64,000 nucleotides of DNA from Candidatus Nitrotoga sp. SPKER (GCA_003402285.1 QFXG01000031.1:104713-168712), one strand, 5' to 3'; shown: positions 48,890 through 58,090, numbered from the stretch's first letter. The notes: generated by a model from the sequence alone, not told the origin. Program-made: numbers and translations.

Positions 48890-51291
48890 GTGCGACGTGA
48901 TGTCGTGTAAATAATTGTTTATTTGGTGATAAACGCTAAATAAACCTGTCGTTTTCCCGACAGTAGTCTAGGAGGGCAGGCGTGGCTGGTAACGGCTGGG
49001 TCTGAAGCCCCTCTGACAATGTAGCCCACTCCGAAAGGATGAAGTCGAAGCTGCGAGGCGGAAACGGAACTGCGAGCATTACGTGGTGGGGAACTAGGCT
49101 TGGAAGTAAGGTGAATATATGTGAAGTGGTGATAAATTCCGTGAATCAGAAGCTGCCAAAAATGCTAACAGGCAGTAACCAAAAATGGTAAGTGAGCGGT
49201 CTTGATTTTTCGAGTTAATCAAGCGGAAACAAAGCCTCACCGGAAAATAGCCACCACCTAACCTTCCAGTGTTATTTGCATGGAACACGGTAAGCCCGTA
49301 TATCCGCCCACATAGGGCAAGCCGACCGCAAGGGAAGCCGATGGATGCGCGGGTAGAGGATGTCAGAAAAAGCGAACGCTGTCCTGTAAGGGGATGGATA
49401 GGGATTGAGGCGCAAGCCAACATTATCCTGTCCGAAAGGAAGCAGACTTCTGATTGGTCTCTCTTTGCAAGAGAGTATGTAGAACTTCAACAACGGAGGA
49501 AAAGCAAATGACGACTGCGGAAATTGTAGTTGGTGCGGCCTCTGGCTGTGAAGTGGATTGGCACAGTCTCGACTGGGCAAAAATTCACCAAACGGTAAAG
49601 AGGCTGCAAATGCGTATTGCAAAGGCAACTAGGGAAGGCAGATATAGCAAGGTGAAAGCCTTGCAGTGGCTGCTGACCCACTCGTTTAGCGGCAGAGCAA
49701 TAGCTGTTAAACGAGTTACGGAAAATCAAGGCAAAAAAACGCCGGGTGTGGACAAGGTTGTATGGGATACCCCGGAGTTGAAAGCTGAGGCTGTTATGTC
49801 GCTCAAGAGAAGGGGCTACCAGCCCCAACCTTTGAGAAGGGTATTTATACCCAAAGCAAACGGCAAGATGCGTCCGCTAGGGATACCGACGATGAAAGAC
49901 AGGGCGATGCAAGCGTTACACCTGCAAGCCTTGGAACCAGTCTCGGAAACCAAAGCAGACCCGAATTCTTATGGGTTCCGACCCATGAGAGCAAGCAGAG
50001 ATGCGGCAGAGCAATGTTTCAAGGCTCTGTCGAGAAAACACTTTGCGGAATGGGTCATGGACGCAGACATAACCGGTTGCTTCGACAACATCAATCACGA
50101 TTGGCTGTTGAACAATGTCCCTATGGACAAAGTGATACTAAAGAAGTGGTTGAAATCTGGTTTCAAATGGAATGGACAGTGGTTTGCGACGGAAGCAGGG
50201 ACACCGCAAGGCGGGATTATATCGCCGACGTTAGCGAACATGGCTTTGGATGGAATGGAAATTCTGCTGACAGAACGTTACGGCGTCAAAGGCAGTCATA
50301 AATCCCGTAAAAACAAGGTCAACCTGATTCGGTATGCGGATGACTTCGTAATAACTGGCACAACGAAAGAAGTGCTGGAAGAAGCGAGGGAATTGATAGT
50401 GGAATTTTTGAAAGGCAGAGGATTAACGCTGTCGGAAGAGAAAACCAAAATCGTGCATATTGAAGAAGGCTTTGATTTTCTCGGATGGAACGTGCGCAAA
50501 TACGATGGAAAGTTACTCATCAAACCTGCGAAAAAGAACGTGCAAACGTTCTTGCGGAAAGTCCGGGGAATAATCAAAGAGTCCAAGACGATGAAGCAAG
50601 AAAATCTGGTGAGAAAACTCAACCCGATTATCAGGGGTTGGGCAAACTACCATCAGAACCAAGTAGCGAAGGAGACCTTTTCCAAGGTATACAACGTTAT
50701 TTGGAAACAGCTTTGGCAGTGGGCTTGCAGAAGGCATCCGAATAAATCAGTCGCATGGGTGAAGTCGAAATACTTCATGCGTGATGGTTTGAGGAATGGG
50801 GTGTTCGGCACAAAGGTAGAGGATGATAAAGGTGAAAAAAAGGTTGTGAAGTTGGTGTTAGCCAGCGACACGTCGATTAAACGCCACGTCAAAATCAAAG
50901 GCGCAGCGAATCCTTACGACCCAGAGTTTGAGACGTACTTCGAAGAAAGACTTGGTCTGACAATGAAGGAAAGTTTCAGAGGGAAGAACAGGTTGCTGTT
51001 CCTGTGGTATGCACAGGATGGGTTATGTCCGAAATGCGGAGAGAAAATAACGAAGGAAACGGGGTGGAATCTTCACCACATCCTTCCAAAAGCTCAAGGC
51101 GGAGAAGACAAGATGACCAATCTTGAGTTGCTACATCCGAATTGCCATAGGCAGGTTCACAGCCGAGAAAAGAAGTTAGTTACCGGCTCTGGTCAAACAG
51201 GGCTTTGAAGAGGCTTGAGCCGGATGCGGGGAAACTCGCAAGTCCGGTTCTTAGGGGGGAGCGGCGCAGTAATGCGCTGTTCCTACCCGAC
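48890..51291 (+). mobile_element. Group II intron inserted in ardC
   Basis: 5' end GTGCGAC; encodes RT/maturase; domain V-like GAGCCGGATGCGGGGAAACTCGCAAGTCCGGTTC at about 51220-51250; 3' end ...CCTACCCGAC; removal restores the ardC frame. Confidence 0.9.
49508..51208 (+). CDS. ltrA: Group II intron reverse transcriptase/maturase with C-terminal HNH endonuclease (LtrA-like)
   Basis: [63 protein letters not shown]...[10 protein letters not shown]. Confidence 0.95.
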   Translation: MTTAEIVVGAASGCEVDWHSLDWAKIHQTVKRLQMRIAKATREGRYSKVKALQWLLTHSFSGRAIAVKRVTENQGKKTPGVDKVVWDTPELKAEAVMSLKRRGYQPQPLRRVFIPKANGKMRPLGIPTMKDRAMQALHLQALEPVSETKADPNSYGFRPMRASRDAAEQCFKALSRKHFAEWVMDADITGCFDNINHDWLLNNVPMDKVILKKWLKSGFKWNGQWFATEAGTPQGGIISPTLANMALDGMEILLTERYGVKGSHKSRKNKVNLIRYADDFVITGTTKEVLEEARELIVEFLKGRGLTLSEEKTKIVHIEEGFDFLGWNVRKYDGKLLIKPAKKNVQTFLRKVRGIIKESKTMKQENLVRKLNPIIRGWANYHQNQVAKETFSKVYNVIWKQLWQWACRRHPNKSVAWVKSKYFMRDGLRNGVFGTKVEDDKGEKKVVKLVLASDTSIKRHVKIKGAANPYDPEFETYFEERLGLTMKESFRGKNRLLFLWYAQDGLCPKCGEKITKETGWNLHHILPKAQGGEDKMTNLELLHPNCHRQVHSREKKLVTGSGQTGL

Positions 51292-51551
51292 AAGAGACGC
51301 AGATGGCGGACGGCGATTTGATGCGGAAAGACATCAAGGAGGTCGAAGCTGAAGCGGTGGCCTATCTGTGTTGCGCAACACTTGGATTGCCAGGGCTTGA
51401 AGAAAGTCGTGACTACATTCAGGGTTGGCTGGGTTCAAAGGAGCAATCCGATGAATTCTCCCAAAAGAGCGCGTCACGGGTTTTTTCAGCAGCCGACAAA
51501 ATACTCAAAGCCGGCACCAAGTCTGCGAATGCGGATGAGGTGAGCAAATGA
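51292..51551 (+). CDS. ardC: ArdC-like anti-restriction protein, 3' exon
   Basis: Joined in frame after codon 197 of exon 1: ...HSKETQMADGDLMRKDIKEVEAEAVAYLCCATLGLPG, typical ArdC C-terminal region. Confidence 0.85.
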
Positions 51552-51625
51552 CCGATGAAAACTGGATTGACTTCACCAGGCCGGTCGGTGATGTTCATTC
51601 CAGGCTTTCCGCAAATAAAATGTAG
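51548..51625 (+). CDS. 25-aa small ORF overlapping the ardC stop (MTDENWIDFTRPVGDVHSRLSANKM)
   Basis: ATGA overlap; in-frame TAG; coding status uncertain. Confidence 0.25.
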   Translation: MTDENWIDFTRPVGDVHSRLSANKM

Positions 51626-51652
51626 TCAACTTTTTCCAATCACACTTTTTTC

Positions 51653-51731
51653 AATCACCCAAGGGGGATGCATCGAGCCCCCAAGGGGCTTGGTCTATCC
51701 CTCAAGGGCACTAACCAAAGAGGGATACAAA
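51653..51731 (+). promoter_or_regulatory. Two-hairpin leader, copy 13 (parB), sequence-divergent but structurally conserved
   Basis: CCCaaGGGGG...CCCCCaaGGG; TATCCCTC...GAGGGATA before ATG. Confidence 0.75.
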
Positions 51732-53426
51732 ATGGAACATCAAACAATCACCAACATCCGTGTTGGCAGCCTTCTGGCTGGAAACAATCCGCGTACCTAT
51801 TTCGATCCGGTAGAGATGGCGGAATTGGAAGCATCAATCCTGGCAGCAAAAGAAGTGATACAACCGATTCTGATTCGTCCGGTCGAAGGCGGATACGCAA
51901 TCGTAGCTGGTGAACGTCGCGCTCGCGCATCAAGAAAGGTATTTGGCGATGACTATGAAATTCCGGTCATCGCCAAAGCGATCTCTGCCGAAGAAGCCGA
52001 TGACATGGCGCTGATTGAGAACACCCAACGCGCCAACATGAGCCCCACCGAAGAAGCCGCAGCAGCCGCCAAGATTCTCGGTCGTTGTGAAGGCAACAGA
52101 GATGAGGCAGCAAAGCGTCTTGGTTGGTCACGCAGTACGCTGGATAAGCGTCTTGCGCTGATGAACTGTAGTCCGTCCGTGATGACTGCTCTCAATGAAC
52201 GCAAGATCCAATTGGGTCATGCTGAATTGCTGGCGGCGGCACCGAAGGGCAGGCAGGAAAAGGCGATTGTGAACCTGCTGGCTCAAACAACACTTCCAAG
52301 TGTTGCTGAATTCAAAGCAGGATTGGAGGAAATTTCACGGTCTATGGCATTGGCAATCTTCGATAAAGCAGACTGCACAAGCTGTCATCACAACAGTGGA
52401 AACCAGCAAGCATTGTTCGCCGAAGCCGTCTCTGGCGGGCATTGCACCAACAGCGAGTGTTTCAATAAGAAGACTGAGGATGTGTTGGAAGCCAAGAAAA
52501 AATCCTTGGAAGAGAACTATCCTCGCGTTGTCATCGTCCGACAGGGCGAAAACAACACGGTCATCAAGTTGATCGCAGAAGGTGCAACCGGCGTTGGTGA
52601 TGAGCAAGCAGCGGCATGTCGTAGTTGCAAGTCGTTCGGAGCGGCAATCAGCGCGATACCCGGTAAAGTGGGTAACGTGTATGAGTCACAATGCTTCGAT
52701 ACCTCATGCCACACAAAAAAAGTTGGTGAACGCTTGTTGGCGGAAAAGAAAGCGGCTGCAAAGCCTGCGACTGCTCCAACAGCGTCTAAATCTGCCAGTT
52801 CAACGCCTGTAGCCGAGAAGGGCGCGGAGAAATCCACTACCACTTCCAAGGCTATCGTGACATCTGTTCAAGATACGCAGCGTGTCGTGGACTATCGTAT
52901 CGGTGTTTGGCGCAAGGCGTTGAAGAAAGAACTGTTCGCAGATCCACATAAGAACCTGTGCATGCTCATCGGAATAATGATGACGCGCGGCGGAACGAAT
53001 GTGTCATCTATAAAACTGGCATCCGGTTTTGAAACGATGACATCGCAAAAGCCCCCAGTCAGTAATGTCGGTGAAGCTGCTGTGATGGTGGCGGAAGTTG
53101 ACGACAAGGTGCGCTCGCAGATGTTGTCCGGGATCGTAATTTCAATCACGGATAGTATCGAAAAGTCACATCTGCCGGAAATGCTCAAGTTCATGCAAGT
53201 GGATTTGGTAAAACACTGGAAGTTGAACGCAGAATTCCTTGATCTGCTCACCAAGAGCGAGATCGAGGTGATTGCGGAAGAGCTAGGTCTGAAAGCCGCG
53301 CTTGGCGAGAAATACGCCAAAGCGAAAAGCGGTAAGAAGGACGAGTTCATCAAAGCGCTGATGGAGATTGAAGGCTTCGTGTACGAAGGCAAAATTCCCA
53401 AGGTGCTGAAACATGCAGTAGATTGA
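51732..53426 (+). CDS. parB: PRTRC-system ParB-family protein
   Basis: VGSLLAGNNPRTYFDPVEMAELEASI...VAGERRARAS...LIENTQRANMSPTEEA; Cys-rich middle; start of PRTRC cluster. Confidence 0.9.
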   Translation: MEHQTITNIRVGSLLAGNNPRTYFDPVEMAELEASILAAKEVIQPILIRPVEGGYAIVAGERRARASRKVFGDDYEIPVIAKAISAEEADDMALIENTQRANMSPTEEAAAAAKILGRCEGNRDEAAKRLGWSRSTLDKRLALMNCSPSVMTALNERKIQLGHAELLAAAPKGRQEKAIVNLLAQTTLPSVAEFKAGLEEISRSMALAIFDKADCTSCHHNSGNQQALFAEAVSGGHCTNSECFNKKTEDVLEAKKKSLEENYPRVVIVRQGENNTVIKLIAEGATGVGDEQAAACRSCKSFGAAISAIPGKVGNVYESQCFDTSCHTKKVGERLLAEKKAAAKPATAPTASKSASSTPVAEKGAEKSTTTSKAIVTSVQDTQRVVDYRIGVWRKALKKELFADPHKNLCMLIGIMMTRGGTNVSSIKLASGFETMTSQKPPVSNVGEAAVMVAEVDDKVRSQMLSGIVISITDSIEKSHLPEMLKFMQVDLVKHWKLNAEFLDLLTKSEIEVIAEELGLKAALGEKYAKAKSGKKDEFIKALMEIEGFVYEGKIPKVLKHAVD

Positions 53427-53517
53427 ACTTCACCCGCCCCTTCTGGGGTGGGCTTTTCAAAGCACATCGGAAGGTGTGTTTTGCAAAGCTGATTCACACC
53501 CGGCGCTTATTGCGCCG

Positions 53518-53560
53518 AGTTGATATTGGTGGCTGGCCAATCCAAACAAACAGAAGATGC
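53518..53560 (+). repeat. Dispersed conserved intergenic element, copy C
   Basis: AGTTGATATTGGTGGCTGGCCAATCCAAACAAACAGAAG; ATTGG/CCAAT arms kept. Confidence 0.6.
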
Positions 53561-53591
53561 GAAAGCGTCAATGAAGCACCCAAAGCAGCGC

Positions 53592-53665
53592 TCACCCAAG
53601 CGGGGACATCGTTCCCCTTGGGGCATGGTGTCCCTTTTTTTGTTTCACCAAAAAGGAGATTCACC
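53592..53665 (+). promoter_or_regulatory. Two-hairpin leader, copy 14 (PRTRC E)
   Basis: CCCAAgCGGGGA...TTCCCCTTGGG; GGTG...TTTTT...AAAAAGGAG..CACC. Confidence 0.7.
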
Positions 53666-54139
53666 ATGTTCGCAGCACTTCAACCATTGCTGGCCAATTT
53701 GGCCAGCTTAACTATCGCGCTGGTCAACAATGCGGATGGCACCATCACGGTGACTGTTACACCGTATGGGGGCAAAGCGGGCAACGTTCTCGACACTCCA
53801 TTGTCTCTCACCGGCACTGCCGCTGAGTTCGATGATGGGTTCGTTGAGCATCTCAATAGCTATGTGCCCAAGCGTCAAACCTTGGCCGACCAACTGGCTG
53901 CTACAGAAGCGATTCTGGAAGCGGCACAGAAGGAAGCTACTGACAAAGCGAAGAAGTCGATCGCCAAGCCAGCAAAAACGGCATCTCCCACTACCACGGA
54001 CAACCCCGAAGGATCGGATGATGACAATGAAGGTGATGATGACACTGGCGCGTGCTGCACTGCACCGGATTCAACAGAACCGACATCAATAACTTCCGCA
54101 CCTGCGGCTTCGACAGAAGCCAAGGGTTTGTGGGAATAG
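53666..54139 (+). CDS. PRTRC system protein E
   Basis: MFAALQPLLANLASLTIALVNNADGTITVTVTPYG...TPLSLTGTAAEFDDGF; position in cluster. Confidence 0.8.
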   Translation: MFAALQPLLANLASLTIALVNNADGTITVTVTPYGGKAGNVLDTPLSLTGTAAEFDDGFVEHLNSYVPKRQTLADQLAATEAILEAAQKEATDKAKKSIAKPAKTASPTTTDNPEGSDDDNEGDDDTGACCTAPDSTEPTSITSAPAASTEAKGLWE

Positions 54140-54153
54140 GGGGGGATGACGAA

Positions 54154-54363
54154 ATGGCTATCCAAACCACAATACTGAATCGCACCTTTGCGTACAGCGG
54201 CTTGACCCTTCCTGATCCTGGGAAAGGTTTGTCGCTGGAAGAAGTTCGCGATGTCTATGCAGCCACCTACCCAGAACTGATCTCGGCCTCCATCGAGGGG
54301 CCGGAAAAGAAGGGGGACAACTTGGTCTACACGTTCAAAAAGGGCGTGGGGACGAAGGGCTGA
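54154..54363 (+). CDS. PRTRC system protein C (prokaryotic ubiquitin-like candidate)
   Basis: RTFAYSGLTLPDPGKGLSLEEVRDVYAATYPELISASIEGPEKKGDNLVYTFKKGVGTKG; small, ends in Gly. Confidence 0.85.
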   Translation: MAIQTTILNRTFAYSGLTLPDPGKGLSLEEVRDVYAATYPELISASIEGPEKKGDNLVYTFKKGVGTKG

Positions 54364-54379
54364 TCATGGGGTCATCACT

Positions 54380-54472
54380 GAAGGCAAGGCTTAAAGCCTT
54401 ATCCAAGGATGACTCCTCAACCAAGCAGACAGGGCTAGTGATAGCCCCGTTTGTTTCCAAAGAGGAGCAATC
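54380..54472 (+). promoter_or_regulatory. Divergent leader before PRTRC F, SD again pairable
   Basis: AAGGCttaaaGCCTT; GGGCTAgtgaTAGCCC; CTCCTC...GAGGAG containing the SD. Confidence 0.45.
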
Positions 54473-55543
54473 ATGCATCAAAGCATTGGTTCAACTCGTG
54501 CGCTCGTCAAAGAGCACGCAGAAGGAAGACCTGTTGCTACCTCCTTCGGGAGCGCTGCCACTGGTTTTCTGACGCTACCTTTCATTTCTCAGCACGTACC
54601 GGTTACTTCGGTGATTGATGAGGGTGATGGGAGATGGTTGCAGACGGCCAAGTTGTGTGCAGAGCTGGTTGAGGATGACGAACTCGTTATCCATGACAAG
54701 ACATCTGCGCGCGACATCATCGGTCAATCATTATCTGTGTGGGCTTCAAAACACTGCGCAGAGATACAAGTGCTGGATAAATTCGAGCTTGTCGCAAGTC
54801 TGGATCGAGATGCTTTCGGTCTGGATTACGAAGGTGAGCCAGAAAAGAAACTTCTGTACATCGGGTTTCAATCACAGCAAACAACGCCATACATCAACGT
54901 CAAGGCGAAAGTCGAGATGTTGGAGGCGGTGCATCCGGGTCTCGGTCGTACCGCAGTCAGTATCGCGGAATTGGCCGGTTATCGGACGTTCACGGTATTC
55001 ACACCGCAAGTGGCTCTTCATCACGCTTCATACCTGTACTGGTGTGGGACGGACAATGATGAAGATTTCAAAGAAGAGGTGGGTGTAATTGGTGATGAGG
55101 GCGAGCTTGACGAAGATACATTGTTGCCAAGCCAGTTCTTAGCATCATTTCCAAGCTACCTCGTCAGCGGCGAAGGGCTTGAACGTGATGTTATTCAACG
55201 TATCGCAACCAGCACGGAAACGGTGGGTGAAACGGCGCGGGTCATCTTGTCCGTCATGGACTTGATCGAACGGGATGCCAGATTGCCTTACCTGAATAAC
55301 TTTTATGGGGAGCCGGTCTTCTTTTCCTGCTACATGGGGACAGGTGACGACATGCTGGGTCGTGTGATTGATGACTTTTATCAAAGCACGAGCGACGGCG
55401 GTGAGTACACCGACATGTATGGAGTGGCGGAAGTCGCATTCAACAAGAGGGCTTTCCTGAAATGGAAGTCCGAAATGGAGAAAGGCTTCGCGCTCTACAC
55501 ACAACTTGATCGCCTGATGCGCTGCATCGGTGATGTTCAATAA
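54473..55543 (+). CDS. PRTRC system protein F
   Basis: 356 aa between PRTRC C and B; gene order and character match the PRTRC cassette. Confidence 0.8.
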   Translation: MHQSIGSTRALVKEHAEGRPVATSFGSAATGFLTLPFISQHVPVTSVIDEGDGRWLQTAKLCAELVEDDELVIHDKTSARDIIGQSLSVWASKHCAEIQVLDKFELVASLDRDAFGLDYEGEPEKKLLYIGFQSQQTTPYINVKAKVEMLEAVHPGLGRTAVSIAELAGYRTFTVFTPQVALHHASYLYWCGTDNDEDFKEEVGVIGDEGELDEDTLLPSQFLASFPSYLVSGEGLERDVIQRIATSTETVGETARVILSVMDLIERDARLPYLNNFYGEPVFFSCYMGTGDDMLGRVIDDFYQSTSDGGEYTDMYGVAEVAFNKRAFLKWKSEMEKGFALYTQLDRLMRCIGDVQ

Positions 55544-55553
55544 AGGAGGCATC

Positions 55554-56291
55554 ATGCAAATTCAAGCAGCATGCGTGTCTGGCGCACAGAAGTTGTACGG
55601 AATGTCACACGCGATCCTGTTGTATGGCGAACGCGGCGGGCAGACAGTATTCGCTTCAGTGCATGACATTCAAACAAGCAACGATGGCGTAGCAACCATC
55701 GCAGCGGGTACACCGGTCTCCAAGACCGGCCTCGTGAAGATGATGCAAACCCTCGTGCCGGAGGATTATGCGCCGGCAGAGTTGTTAGGGAATCACATCC
55801 TCGCCAAAGGGAGCGACTACCTTGGGTGGTACTGCAAACCCCAGAAGCGTCAGGTGTGGTTCAAGAACGATGAAGTTGGGCAAGATGTAAGCGCAAATAC
55901 CCATCAACCTGGGCTGGTGTTCATCACCGGCAAGGGACATTGGTATGTGTTCGCCGTCAAAGGCAGCAAGCGTCCAACATCAAGCACGCCACTGTATGTG
56001 GCTCCATACCTCAACGTTTGGAAAGGTGGCAGCATCTGTACTGGCAACATCGAAACGCCGAAGGGCAAATTGAAGTTCAATACGGAAGCATGGGAAGAGG
56101 CTTTTTTCCGAAGCTACTTCACCCATCCGAACGTCCACGAAAAAGATGCACTGACAAAATATCGCGGCGGCATCTTTGCGTTGTGGCGTGCGCTGATGAA
56201 AGGCCGGACATTCCCGACTGAATCATTGGTGCGCGCTGGTGAGACGCTTGGTCAGGCATTTGAAAGGACGGTGAAGCATGGACAGTCGTGA
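55554..56291 (+). CDS. PRTRC system protein B (Prok-E2-like family candidate)
   Basis: 245 aa, position in cassette, YVAPYLNVWKGGSICTGN. Confidence 0.8.
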   Translation: MQIQAACVSGAQKLYGMSHAILLYGERGGQTVFASVHDIQTSNDGVATIAAGTPVSKTGLVKMMQTLVPEDYAPAELLGNHILAKGSDYLGWYCKPQKRQVWFKNDEVGQDVSANTHQPGLVFITGKGHWYVFAVKGSKRPTSSTPLYVAPYLNVWKGGSICTGNIETPKGKLKFNTEAWEEAFFRSYFTHPNVHEKDALTKYRGGIFALWRALMKGRTFPTESLVRAGETLGQAFERTVKHGQS

Positions 56292-56901
56292 CGTTGCGCT
56301 GCAAAGCGTGATGCCCACGGTAATGATGCCACGCTACTCTGAACTGAAAGAACTGGCCACGGCAGGTGATCGCATTTTGATGGCCGCCAACGGTGTCTGG
56401 CTGGAAGTTTGCCGCGCATGGTTGTATGCGCGCGTGCTGGTCGCAAAGCCTTCAATCATCCCGGTTCCATACGGGCAAGTGAGTGAGGTAATGCGGTTCG
56501 GCTTTGGCAAGCTGCCAATGGCGATGGTCGCTCAATTTATCGAGCAGGCCAGAGCCAGATGCCCAAACGAGTGTGCTGCTTGGGTCGTCTGGAATCAACG
56601 GACGAACGAGTGGAGGCTGATGATGCTTGAAGAGACATCGGTCGGGCCTGGTCATGTCAACGTCAACCTGCCAACACTGGAGGAAGACGAACACATGGTC
56701 ATGGATTTGCATTCGCATGGGCTGACAGAGGCGTTCTTTTCCAGAACGGACAACAAAGATGATCGAGGTGCGACAAAAATAGCCGGAGTCATTGGAAATC
56801 TTGATAAGCCGGAGGTGACAGCATCATTTCGCCTCTGTGCGAACGGGATGTTTGTGTCACTTCCATTTGATAGTCCGCAAGGGCAGGAAGGAACCACATG
56901 A
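56278..56901 (+). CDS. PRTRC system protein A (JAB/JAMM metallopeptidase-like)
   Basis: HSHGLTEAFFSRTD fits the JAMM motif HxHx(7)SxxD. Confidence 0.85.
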   Translation: MDSRDVALQSVMPTVMMPRYSELKELATAGDRILMAANGVWLEVCRAWLYARVLVAKPSIIPVPYGQVSEVMRFGFGKLPMAMVAQFIEQARARCPNECAAWVVWNQRTNEWRLMMLEETSVGPGHVNVNLPTLEEDEHMVMDLHSHGLTEAFFSRTDNKDDRGATKIAGVIGNLDKPEVTASFRLCANGMFVSLPFDSPQGQEGTT

Positions 56902-57713
56902 TCCATAACATCGAATCACGCCTGCTCACGCGGGCGGTAAAGGTGGTGTTGGTTGGTGCTGGTGGCACCGGTTCTCACGTCTTACGACGGCTGTCCAACA
57001 TGCACCTGGCAATGGTCGAACTGGGGCATCCTGAAGGTTTGGATGTCTTGGTTTTAGATCCAGACACTGTGTCTAAAACCAACGTCGGTCGGCAGAATTT
57101 CTGGCCATCCGATGTTGGGCAGCCAAAGGCCGAAATTCTGGTCAACCGCTGCAATATGTTGATGCAAACGGGATGGCAGGCTGAAATTGCGAAAGTCACT
57201 GACGATTCGCGGTTCAACTCCCAGCCGGACATTGTGATCGGGTGCGTCGATAACAGGAAAGGCAGGGCAGCGATACTCAAAGCGCTCAAGCGCAGCGTGT
57301 ACCGCGCATCCTGCTACTACTTGGACATCGGCAATCGCGAACATGATGGTCAAGTGGTGCTGGGCGAGATCTTCGGTGAGAGCTTCAAACGGGAACATCG
57401 TTTGCCTCACATCGCCGATCTTTACCCTGACATCATCGACGGGTCGCTGGATGCTACAGACGATACGCCCAGTTGCAGCTTGGCTGAAGCGTTGGAGAAA
57501 CAATCGCTGTTCATCAACGACACGATGGCGAATGCGGCTTGCAACTTGTTGTGGGAGCTTTTTCGTTATGGACGGCTCACGCATCACGGCCAATTCGTCA
57601 ACATCAAGTCAGGGCGCGTAACGCCCTTGGCCATCGATCCCGAAGCGTGGAAGCGCTTTGGCTACGATGAGAATGCAAAACAAAAGCGGTGCAGTAAGGC
57701 CGCGAAGAAGTAG
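56898..57713 (+). CDS. PRTRC system ThiF-family (E1-like) protein
   Basis: VVLVGAGGTGSHVLRRL, LVLDPDTVSKTNVGRQNF, VIGCVDNRKGRAAI. Confidence 0.92.
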   Translation: MIHNIESRLLTRAVKVVLVGAGGTGSHVLRRLSNMHLAMVELGHPEGLDVLVLDPDTVSKTNVGRQNFWPSDVGQPKAEILVNRCNMLMQTGWQAEIAKVTDDSRFNSQPDIVIGCVDNRKGRAAILKALKRSVYRASCYYLDIGNREHDGQVVLGEIFGESFKREHRLPHIADLYPDIIDGSLDATDDTPSCSLAEALEKQSLFINDTMANAACNLLWELFRYGRLTHHGQFVNIKSGRVTPLAIDPEAWKRFGYDENAKQKRCSKAAKK

Positions 57714-57727
57714 GTAGTTAGCAACGA

Positions 57728-57867
57728 GTCCCATCCGCGACGTTTGCGGATAGGGACACGATGAACCCCCTTGTTGGAAATAGCCATCAGGGGGCTTCAC
57801 TAAGTCATTGCAGGCTTAGTGAAGCCCCTGTTTGGCTTCTTCACCAACAACACAAAGGAGATTCATC
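57728..57867 (+). promoter_or_regulatory. Structured leader with competing hairpins before a 51-aa ORF
   Basis: GTCCCATCCGC...GCGGATAGGGAC; CCCCC(57766-57770)/GGGGG; GGGGCTTCACTAAG...CTTAGTGAAGCCCC 14-bp perfect stem at 57791-57828. Confidence 0.5.
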
Positions 57868-58023
57868 ATGCCGTTATCTGCTGAAATGCGCGAATTTTTT
57901 GACAAGGTGGCCAAGAAGAACTTTTCCTTGGCTTGCGATGTGTACCATGCTCTTGCGACTGGGGAAGAAATAACACCCAGCCTGCGAGCCAAGGTACAAG
58001 AGGCATTGCGTCTTTCACGTTAA
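57868..58023 (+). CDS. Hypothetical 51-aa protein
   Basis: MPLSAEMREFFDKVAKKNFSLACDVYHALATGEEITPSLRAKVQEALRLSR; AAGGAG upstream. Confidence 0.55.
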   Translation: MPLSAEMREFFDKVAKKNFSLACDVYHALATGEEITPSLRAKVQEALRLSR

Positions 58024-58090
58024 TGTGGGGCGCAACGAAAAAGGAGAGCCAGCGCATTCGTGCGCTGGTTTTTTTTCGAATGTTTATCAA

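Noticed and set aside
35332-53665. CRISPR-like interpretation of the repeated leader sequences
   Set aside because: Copies are separated by whole genes rather than short spacers and are always tied to a start codon.
35332-53665. Leaders as plain rho-independent terminators of the upstream gene
   Set aside because: The T-run sits inside hairpin 2 and can pair with the A-run next to the SD; hairpin 1 is not directly followed by a U-tract. Dual use as attenuator cannot be excluded.
54366-54572. 68-aa ORF before PRTRC F
   Set aside because: Overlaps the PRTRC F start and coincides with hairpins AAGGCttaaaGCCTT and GGGCTAgtgaTAGCCC; more likely a structured leader.
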